DNA of 18,427 nucleotides from Parcubacteria group bacterium CG11_big_fil_rev_8_21_14_0_20_41_14 (GTDB lineage Bacteria; Patescibacteriota; Patescibacteriia; UBA2169), in the NCBI GenBank assembly GCA_002787075.1, contig PCVT01000072.1, positions 1,862 through 20,288 on the forward strand. The letters are read 5' to 3'. Made by a program: the position numbers and the translations under genes. Shown in pieces: positions 13,122 through 18,427 of the stretch. The stretch's first letter is position 1, and each line of letters opens with the position of its first letter. The notes beneath the pieces are model-generated. The model was not told where the DNA came from and ran no database searches. It worked only from the letters and a program-made list of their open reading frames with translations.

Positions 13122-13208
13122 ATATATGTTTATTCTAAAATTGGAGACGTTAACTCGAGGTAATCCGAATGGGTAACGGCATAACGAAGAGATATCTTAT
13201 GCAGAAGG

Positions 13209-13261
13209 AAGAGATTCCTCCACTGCGTTGATGAGTACATCAGCTTCGGTCGGAATGACAG
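13209..13261. repeat. Dispersed palindromic repeat of the GAGATTCC...GGAATGACA type
   Basis: GAGATTCCTCC on the left and GGTCGGAATGACA on the right, with inner imperfect arms GTTGATG and CATCAGC around an AGTA loop. This is the general form of a widespread class of intergenic palindromes in bacterial genomes. It lies in the gene-free stretch 13122-13337, where I see nothing else that I would call a gene. Its in-frame translation on the minus strand (13130-13312) is not a real protein. Confidence 0.65.
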
Positions 13262-13337
13262 TAATTTTATGATCCATTCTTTGGAATATCCTTTTTTAAC
13301 CATATCTACCATAAATCATACACTAACCATGAAATAC

Positions 13338-13366
13338 TTGCAAAAATCAGGGGTTTCATATATAAT
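13338..13366 (+). promoter_or_regulatory. Strong sigma-70-type promoter of the S1-ftsH operon
   Basis: TTGCAA (13338-13343) and a perfect TATAAT (13361-13366) are 17 nt apart. Transcription would begin near 13373, giving an 80-nt leader to the S1 gene. A second -10-like TACAAT is at 13439-13444, just before the start codon, without a well-placed -35. The promoter lies inside a 34-codon hydrophobic reading frame (13329-13433), which makes that frame doubtful. Confidence 0.7.
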
Positions 13367-13451
13367 AAGCACTGTTATCTTATTATTAATTTTATCAGTA
13401 ACTCCCTTGTTTCTTGCCTTTTTAAAGAAATAAAGGGGTACAATCTATACT

Positions 13452-14621
13452 ATGACAACACATGATGCGCAAAATAGCGGCCAAGAAGCGGAAATAGACA
13501 GCATATCAGAGAAAAAAGAAGAAAAAGGACATAACGCAACCATTAGATATAGCCAAGGGTCAGGAGAAATGGATTCAGCCCTAAAAGCACATTCATCAAT
13601 TAGCATGCCAAAGCAAGGCGAATTGCTTCAAGGCACTGTTTTGGATATTTCCAAAAACGGAATTATCGTTGATATTAATGGCACACTAACAGGATTAGTG
13701 CGCGGAAAAGAGCTGGACGATGAATCAGGCCAATACTCAAAATTGAACTTGGGAGAAAAAGTTGAAGCAACAGTTTTGGATCTTGAAAACGAGCAAGGCA
13801 TTCTTGAATTATCATTTAGGCAGGCAGGACACCGCAAAGCATGGAATTATCTTTCTGAACTTTTATCAAGCGGAGAAGTTGTTGACGCTAAAATTATTGA
13901 CGCGAACAAAGGCGGGCTTATGGTAAAGGTAGGAAATGTTGAAGGGTTTTTGCCAGTATCGCAATTAACAGTTGAGCATTATCCTAGAGTAGAAGGCGGA
14001 GACAAAAATCGGATTTTGGATCGGCTAAAAGCATACGCGAACGAATTGTTTAGAGTAAAAGTAATTACAGTCCGGGAAAAAGAAGAAAAACTTATTGTGT
14101 CTGAAAAAGCAGCTTGGGAAAAAGAACAGAACGCGCTTATGAGCCAGTACAAAGTCGGAGACACGGTGAAAGGAAGGGCAACTGGAGTTGTTGATTTCGG
14201 CGTGTTCGTGGAATTCGGAGACGGCTTAGAAGGGCTTATACATATTTCAGAATTAGCTTGGCAGAGAATTGATAATCCTTCTGATGTAATGAAAGTTGGA
14301 GACGAAATTGAAGCGAAAATTATTTCCATGGATGATGGCAGAGTTTCTTTGTCTAGAAAAAAATTAGTTGAAGACCCTTGGAAAAAAGCATCAGAAAAAT
14401 ATAAAGTCAGAGATGAAGTTGAAGGTATTGTTTTAAAGATAAATCCTTATGGAGCTTTTGTTGAATTAGATAAAGACATTCATGGCCTAGCTCACGTGTC
14501 TGAAGTAAACAAAGAAAGGGAAGCGGATTTGCGCGCTTTATTCAAAGTAGGAGAAAAAAGAAAATTCAAAATTTTATCCATAGAGCCAGCAGCTCATAGA
14601 TTAGGTTTGGGAATTATATAA
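13452..14621 (+). CDS. rpsA: S1 RNA-binding domain protein (ribosomal protein bS1-like, four S1 repeats)
   Basis: 389 residues: an acidic, disordered leader (1-50) followed by four S1/OB folds at about 55-123, 140-218, 233-303 and 320-388. Repeats 3 and 4 are most canonical (KVGDTVKGRATGVVDFGVFVEFG...GLIHISEL and RDEVEGIVLKINPYGAFVEL...GLAHVSEV). bS1 in many bacteria recruits mRNA to the 30S subunit; E. coli has six repeats, and shorter four-repeat versions are common outside proteobacteria. With SD motifs missing from many genes in this window, an S1-type unwinding factor would matter for initiation, which is inference. The stop is 4 nt before ftsH; the two are co-transcribed. Confidence 0.88.
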   Translation: MTTHDAQNSGQEAEIDSISEKKEEKGHNATIRYSQGSGEMDSALKAHSSISMPKQGELLQGTVLDISKNGIIVDINGTLTGLVRGKELDDESGQYSKLNLGEKVEATVLDLENEQGILELSFRQAGHRKAWNYLSELLSSGEVVDAKIIDANKGGLMVKVGNVEGFLPVSQLTVEHYPRVEGGDKNRILDRLKAYANELFRVKVITVREKEEKLIVSEKAAWEKEQNALMSQYKVGDTVKGRATGVVDFGVFVEFGDGLEGLIHISELAWQRIDNPSDVMKVGDEIEAKIISMDDGRVSLSRKKLVEDPWKKASEKYKVRDEVEGIVLKINPYGAFVELDKDIHGLAHVSEVNKEREADLRALFKVGEKRKFKILSIEPAAHRLGLGII

Positions 14622-14625
14622 TATT

Positions 14626-16449
14626 ATGCGAAATATCGTAAAAAATTTCTTAGTATTTTTCTTGGTATTTTTAGTAATTGCCGGATTTTTGAGCGCGTTT
14701 TCAGATCCTTGGGAAAAGGTAGAAGAAGTTGGATTTGCTGAAGTTGTTTCTTTAATCAAGGAAGGCGAAATTAAAAGCATTGATGTTGAAGGAAGCGATT
14801 TATATTTAGTTTACACTGATGACTCGAAAAAAATGTCCAGAAAAGAAGAAGGCGAATCCTTGGCTGGCTTGCTCGCGTTTTATGGAGTAACTGACGAGCA
14901 AATACAAGTTATTGATATTGAATCAAAAAAGCCATCTGGATCACAAGCCTGGATCAGCGCTTTGGCTCCGTTCTTGATCCCTCTTTTGTTTATCGGATTT
15001 TTTATCTGGTTTATGATGCGTCAGGTTCAAGGCGCGAACAATCGGGCAATGATGTTCGGCAACAGCACTGCTAAAGAAGAAAAGCCGCCAAAAGAAGGCG
15101 AAAAAAAGAAGCAAACAACTTTTAATGATGTGGCTGGATCTATTGAAGCAAAACGCGAGCTGGAAGAAGTTGTAGAGTTTTTGCGCTTGCCCCAGAAATT
15201 CCAAAAGCTTGGAGCAAGGATTCCAAAAGGAGTTTTGCTTGTTGGTCCTCCTGGAACTGGAAAAACTCTTTTAGCAAAAGCTGTTTCAGGCGAAGCAAAA
15301 GTTCCATTTTTTCATATGTCAGGATCGGAATTCGTGGAAATGTTTGTTGGAGTAGGAGCTTCAAGAGTGCGGGATTTGTTCAAGAGGGCTAAAAAGAGCG
15401 CGCCTGCTATTGTATTCATAGACGAGCTTGACGCTGTCGGCCGAAAAAGAGGTTCAGGCCTTGGCGGGTCCCACGATGAACGAGAGCAGACATTGAATCA
15501 GATTCTAGTTGAAATGGACGGGTTTGACAGCGGCACAAATGTAATTATTATAGCTGCCACGAATCGGCCAGATGTTTTGGATCCAGCGCTTTTGCGGCCT
15601 GGCAGGTTTGATAGGAGAGTTACTATTGATTTACCAGATATTGCTGAGCGCGAATCAATTCTTAAATTGCATGCTATTGGAAAGCCTTTGGCAGATGATG
15701 TTAATTTACGCAGAATCGCGGAAAGGACACCTGGATTTTCAGGAGCTGATTTGTATAATCTTTTGAATGAGGCCGCGATTCTTACGGCGCGTAAAAATGA
15801 GAACCAAGTGTGCCAGGAATCAATTGCCGTGAGCATTGAAAAAGTTATGCTTGGTCCTGAGCGCAGGAGCCATGTTTTGAGCGAAAAAGAGAAAAAAATT
15901 ACAGCGTATCATGAAGCAGGGCACGCGCTTTTAGCGCATATTCTGCCTGATGCTGATCCTGTTCACAAAGTTTCTATTATTTCGCGTGGCAGGGTTGGGG
16001 GATATACTTTAAGCTTGCCTTCGGAAGACAGGCAGTTTCATTCTCGCAAAGAATTTATTGCTGATCTTTCTGTTCTTCTTGCTGGGCACGCGGTTGAGCA
16101 AAAAATATTCGGAGATGTTACTACTGGCGCGTCTTCTGATTTGCGCAGAGCCACGAATTTAGCCCGGAAGATGGTGACTGAATATGGAATGAGTGAAAAA
16201 CTTGGCGCTCGCACGTTCGGGGACAAGGAAGAATTGATATTTTTAGGAAAAGAATTTGGAGAGCAAAGGGATTACGGAGAAAAGTACGCGCAATTGATTG
16301 ATGAAGAAATTTCTTTGCTTTTGAGCGAGGCAATAGAGCGCGCGAAAGAAATTTTACATGAGAATATGGAAAAGCTAGAGCGCATTGTGTGTGTTCTTCT
16401 TGAGAAAGAAACTATTGAAAAGAATGAATTTGAGGAGTTGATGGCGTAG
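14626..16449 (+). CDS. ftsH: ATP-dependent zinc metalloprotease FtsH
   Basis: Membrane-anchored AAA+ protease that extracts and degrades misfolded membrane proteins and unstable cytoplasmic regulators. It has 607 residues with TM1 at about 5-24, an extracytoplasmic domain at 25-110, TM2 at 112-132, an AAA domain with Walker A GPPGTGKT (207-214), pore segment FVEMFVGVGA (236-245), Walker B IVFIDELDA (262-270) and second region of homology ATNRPDVLDPALLRPGRFDRR (311-331). The M41 protease domain has the zinc site HEAGH (429-433) and the third ligand in TTGASSDL (499-506). All catalytic elements are complete. It shares an mRNA with the S1 protein and is followed by a clear terminator. Confidence 0.97.
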   Translation: MRNIVKNFLVFFLVFLVIAGFLSAFSDPWEKVEEVGFAEVVSLIKEGEIKSIDVEGSDLYLVYTDDSKKMSRKEEGESLAGLLAFYGVTDEQIQVIDIESKKPSGSQAWISALAPFLIPLLFIGFFIWFMMRQVQGANNRAMMFGNSTAKEEKPPKEGEKKKQTTFNDVAGSIEAKRELEEVVEFLRLPQKFQKLGARIPKGVLLVGPPGTGKTLLAKAVSGEAKVPFFHMSGSEFVEMFVGVGASRVRDLFKRAKKSAPAIVFIDELDAVGRKRGSGLGGSHDEREQTLNQILVEMDGFDSGTNVIIIAATNRPDVLDPALLRPGRFDRRVTIDLPDIAERESILKLHAIGKPLADDVNLRRIAERTPGFSGADLYNLLNEAAILTARKNENQVCQESIAVSIEKVMLGPERRSHVLSEKEKKITAYHEAGHALLAHILPDADPVHKVSIISRGRVGGYTLSLPSEDRQFHSRKEFIADLSVLLAGHAVEQKIFGDVTTGASSDLRRATNLARKMVTEYGMSEKLGARTFGDKEELIFLGKEFGEQRDYGEKYAQLIDEEISLLLSEAIERAKEILHENMEKLERIVCVLLEKETIEKNEFEELMA

Positions 16450-16465
16450 TAGATTTGTCATTCTT

Positions 16466-16491
16466 AAGCCCGCGGATATCTGCGGGCTTTT
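16466..16491 (+). terminator. Intrinsic terminator of the S1-ftsH operon
   Basis: AAGCCCGC (16466-16473) pairs with GCGGGCTT (16482-16489) around the palindromic GGATATCT, followed by TTTTGTTG. It lies 17 nt after the ftsH stop. Confidence 0.9.
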
Positions 16492-16507
16492 GTTGTTTAA
16501 CAAAATT

Positions 16508-16516
16508 TGGTATAAT
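16508..16516 (+). promoter_or_regulatory. Extended -10 promoter of the membrane protein gene
   Basis: TGGTATAAT at 16508-16516 is a perfect extended -10 element (TGnTATAAT). The -35 region (about 16488-16493, TTTTGT) is poor and overlaps the ftsH terminator tail, as is usual for extended -10 promoters. The start would be near 16523, about 14 nt before the ATG at 16537. Confidence 0.6.
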
Positions 16517-16536
16517 AATAGTAATAAAAATAAAAT

Positions 16537-17526
16537 ATGGAAATGGTTTCTTTGTACAGGGATATTATCAAGAAATCTCTGGCTATAACAAAAAAATACA
16601 AGCATCTTTGGTTTTTGGGCTTTTTAGCCGCATTGTTAGGCAATGGCGGAGAATTGGAGTTTGTCCTTGCCCAGTTTAATAAGCTTTCAAGCGGATCTTT
16701 AGGCATTGGCGAAGGAGTTATCGCGTCTTTTGGAACAGGCGGAAGCAATATCGTGAAATTGCTTGCTTCTCTTGCTTATTTAGCGCAGGATAATATCTTA
16801 TTGATGATTGTGTTTGGCATTGTTTTGGCTTTAATGATTTGGCTTGCTATTAGCGCGCAAGGAGGGCTTGTGCGCGCGATTGCTGTTGTTGGAGGAACTG
16901 ATTTTTCAGATCTAAAAGAGCATTTTTTCAAGGGCAATAAGTCGTTTTTATCTTTGCTTTCTATTGTGCTCGCGACTCGTGTTGGCGCTTTCTTTATCGC
17001 GGCAGTTGTTGGTATTCCTTTCGCGGCTTTGCTTATGTATTTTTTGGATCCTAGTGTTGCTGGCGTTTTAGTTGTATTTGCTTTTGGCGTGCCTTTGCTT
17101 ATTATGGCGTCTTTAATCGCGAAATACGCGATTTGCTTTCATATGCTTGAGCAAAAGAAATGGAAAGCTGCTATTGTGTCCGCGCTTAAGCTGTTCCGGG
17201 ATAATTGGCTTATTTCAATTGAGCTAGCTGTGATTTTGTTTGTGATTAATATTATTGCTGGGGCCGCGATTATTCTTTTGATTCTAATTATATCAATTCC
17301 ATTTATTTTAATTGGCATGGTATTGCAGAATAATCATCAAGATGCCGCGATTGCGGTTTTGTGGGCTGGTGAAATTGCCGCGTTTATGGCTCTTGTTCTG
17401 TTTGGGAGCTGGCTTGCTACTTTCCAGTATGCGTCTTGGACTGAATTATTCTTAAAAATCCGCAAGGGCGGGCATTTGAGCAAGATTGTGCGGGTGTTGG
17501 AGAAGTGGCGGGAAAAGTATAGATGA
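16537..17526 (+). CDS. Polytopic membrane protein, function unknown
   Basis: 329 residues. A short amphipathic start (MEMVSLYRDIIKKSLAITKKYKHLW) is followed by about six hydrophobic regions at roughly 26-42, 80-105, 140-170, 177-200, 218-250 and 262-290. The arrangement and the KHLWFLGFLA opening resemble polytopic proteins grouped with the GDPD membrane-domain type, which are common in Parcubacteria, but I see no catalytic residues and do not name a family with confidence. No SD precedes the ATG; a second in-frame ATG is two codons later. The gene has its own promoter and lies between ftsH and the gene at 17699 on the same strand. Confidence 0.75.
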   Translation: MEMVSLYRDIIKKSLAITKKYKHLWFLGFLAALLGNGGELEFVLAQFNKLSSGSLGIGEGVIASFGTGGSNIVKLLASLAYLAQDNILLMIVFGIVLALMIWLAISAQGGLVRAIAVVGGTDFSDLKEHFFKGNKSFLSLLSIVLATRVGAFFIAAVVGIPFAALLMYFLDPSVAGVLVVFAFGVPLLIMASLIAKYAICFHMLEQKKWKAAIVSALKLFRDNWLISIELAVILFVINIIAGAAIILLILIISIPFILIGMVLQNNHQDAAIAVLWAGEIAAFMALVLFGSWLATFQYASWTELFLKIRKGGHLSKIVRVLEKWREKYR

Positions 17527-17558
17527 TTTTTGGCTGAAATAAGGTAAAATTTAGATAC

Positions 17559-17587
17559 TTGACAGAAATATAAAAATATGCTATCAT
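17559..17587 (+). promoter_or_regulatory. Near-consensus promoter of the gene at 17699
   Basis: A perfect -35 TTGACA (17559-17564), 17-nt spacer and -10 TATCAT (17582-17587). Among the promoters found here it is the closest to consensus overall. The start would fall near 17594, giving a 105-nt leader. Confidence 0.8.
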
Positions 17588-17593
17588 AATTAT

Positions 17594-17625
17594 CTTAATC
17601 TCAAATTGGGATTAAGGTGTTTTTT
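17594..17625 (+). promoter_or_regulatory. Leader hairpin at the mRNA 5' end
   Basis: CTTAATCTC (17594-17602) pairs with GGGATTAAG (17608-17616), including one G-U, around AAATT, followed by GTG and six T residues (17620-17625). The stem starts at the predicted transcription start. It could be an attenuator-like terminator, since a T-tract follows it, or a 5' stabilising structure of an abundant mRNA. Confidence 0.5.
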
Positions 17626-17698
17626 CAAATCAAGGCGCGTATTTGTTGGTACAAGAATTGCTAGCGGATACGTGTCAAATATTAAGGAGGAGATTGTC

Positions 17699-18337
17699 AT
17701 GGGTTATCAACTTACTGGCGATCAGTATAAAACAGCTTTGCGCCGGATTGGCGAGATTCAGCGCCAGTTAGGCCAGGCGACTGGATATCCGTACGATCCG
17801 AACGGCCTGCTGGGCTCGTTGCAGGCCATTAGCGAAGGACGATTCGCTGATGTAGCTCGGCCGCACGAAATCCTGCGCCTCATTTCAGGGGGGCATGATC
17901 TCATAATTCCGGCCACGGACGGATTGGAACTCATCAGTCAGGCCGAAGATGTTTTTACCGGCTGGATTGATTCGGATTTCGTCAATTGGGGCGCGAATGA
18001 GACGAGTAGTGCCACGCCTGACACTCCGGTGCAGGTGTGCGAATTGGCGCGAGATGCCATATTCGCGCAGATGCTTGATTCAATCTGCGCTGATCTGGAG
18101 CGGATTTGCTTGGCACAAAGTCAGATTATCGGCTTTGTGCGCAAGTACGCGGACTGGCTGCATCCGCGGGGATGGGCAACATTTTTCCCATTTAGCTCTA
18201 AAGGGAAGTTCTTTGTTGCCCTTGTCCGCACGGGTGATGACGGTCGTCTCCTTGTGCGTGTCTCTCGGCGCGAGCGCGGCGACATCTGGAGTGCCGAGTC
18301 TCGCGCTCGCATCGTCCTTCCGCAACTGCGATTCTAG
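17699..18337 (+). CDS. Uncharacterised protein, GC-rich and probably highly expressed
   Basis: 212 residues. The ATG at 17699 is fixed by a strong AAGGAGG (17684-17690) with an 8-nt gap; an upstream in-frame TTG at 17606 falls inside the leader hairpin. Two parts are visible: residues 1-55 (LTGDQYKTALRRIGEIQRQL, then YPYDPNGLLGSLQAISEGRF) and residues 75-212, with DVFTGWIDSDFVNWG, then ERICLAQSQIIGFVRKYADWLHP and TFFPFSSKGKFFVALV, ending RARIVLPQL. I do not recognise a named domain. There is no signal peptide or membrane helix. From memory, similar two-part proteins occur in Parcubacteria, which I cannot verify. Its codons are much richer in G/C than those of the rest of the window, and it has the best promoter, SD and terminator seen here, pointing to high expression and/or recent transfer. 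Confidence 0.8.
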   Translation: MGYQLTGDQYKTALRRIGEIQRQLGQATGYPYDPNGLLGSLQAISEGRFADVARPHEILRLISGGHDLIIPATDGLELISQAEDVFTGWIDSDFVNWGANETSSATPDTPVQVCELARDAIFAQMLDSICADLERICLAQSQIIGFVRKYADWLHPRGWATFFPFSSKGKFFVALVRTGDDGRLLVRVSRRERGDIWSAESRARIVLPQLRF

Positions 18338-18374
18338 GACACTTGGTATTTTGTTCTAGAATCTTTGAACCTTT

Positions 18375-18410
18375 GTCCCTTGGACTCTTTGCAGTTCAAG
18401 GGACTTTTTT
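18375..18410 (+). terminator. Strong intrinsic terminator of the gene at 17699
   Basis: GTCCCTTGGACT (18375-18386) pairs with AGTTCAAGGGAC (18393-18404) over 12 bp with one G-U and a 6-nt loop, followed by six T residues. Confidence 0.95.
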
Positions 18411-18417
18411 GTATAAT
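18389..18417 (+). promoter_or_regulatory. Possible promoter for a gene beyond the right edge
   Basis: A perfect TATAAT at 18412-18417 lies just after the terminator, with a weak TTGCAG at 18389-18394 and a 17-nt spacer. It would read out of the window. Only the -10 is convincing. Confidence 0.35.
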
Positions 18418-18427
18418 AAAAGCGCGG

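Noticed and set aside
13130..13312. 60-residue minus-strand frame beginning MVDMVKKGYSKEWIIK
   Set aside because: Only about 17 codons lie outside the dispersed palindrome; the rest is translation of the repeat. Too short to argue for a gene fragment.
17606..17698. Upstream TTG start for the gene at 17699
   Set aside because: It falls inside the leader hairpin, has no SD, and a perfect SD precedes ATG 17699.

Overview
The window looks like chromosomal DNA of an ultra-small Candidate Phyla Radiation bacterium (Patescibacteria, probably Parcubacteria-like). This is inferred from the combination of an AT-rich genome, compact and often SD-less genes, the standard genetic code (TGA used as stop), a signal-peptide-less YidC, a minimal bactofilin, a degenerate DAGK-like protein and uncharacterised proteins of a kind I associate with CPR genomes. 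No lineage-specific marker gene is present, so the assignment is tentative.

Layout. (1) 1-2436, minus strand: thioredoxin (trxA), thioredoxin reductase (trxB) and a Glu/Leu/Phe/Val dehydrogenase that runs off the left edge. A long hairpin lies between trxB and the dehydrogenase. (2) 2437-3544: a long gene-poor island. Its left half is very AT-rich and carries one perfect and eight one-mismatch DnaA-box-like nonamers within about 270 bp, making it a candidate replication origin. Its right half holds three minus-strand tRNA genes, Ala(CGC), Arg(CCT) and Ala(GGC), with promoters, a terminator, flanking inverted repeats and two palindromes. (3) 3545-5243, plus strand: bactofilin, a degenerate diacylglycerol-kinase-like protein and TsaE, whose last 16 codons lie inside a 63-bp perfect palindrome. 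(4) 5266-7197, minus strand: rpmH, rnpA, yidD, yidC and a PRC-barrel protein, the classic origin-proximal set for ribosome, RNase P and membrane insertion. (5) 7308-13121, minus strand: NUDIX hydrolase, an unknown Q/N-rich protein, a metal-site-deficient MBL-fold protein, a one-TM protein and gyrA. gyrA is interrupted by a 435-residue intein placed directly after the catalytic tyrosine. (6) 13122-13451: a dispersed palindromic repeat and a strong promoter. (7) 13452-16449, plus strand: a four-domain S1 protein and ftsH, then a terminator. (8) 16537-18427: a polytopic membrane protein, then an unrecognised GC-richer gene with a near-consensus promoter, leader hairpin, strong SD and strong terminator.

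Together the genes serve core housekeeping: DNA topology (GyrA), translation and tRNA (L34, S1-like, RnpA, TsaE, tRNAs), membrane protein insertion and quality control (YidC, YidD, FtsH), thiol redox (TrxA/TrxB) and cell-shape scaffolding (bactofilin). The gyrA, rpmH-rnpA-yidD-yidC and trxAB neighbourhood resembles the origin region of many bacteria, although dnaA and dnaN are not in the window. Transcription diverges from the candidate origin for the immediately adjacent genes. The most notable items are the candidate origin, the GyrA intein, the palindrome that rewrites the TsaE C-terminus, and the uncharacterised gene at the right end.
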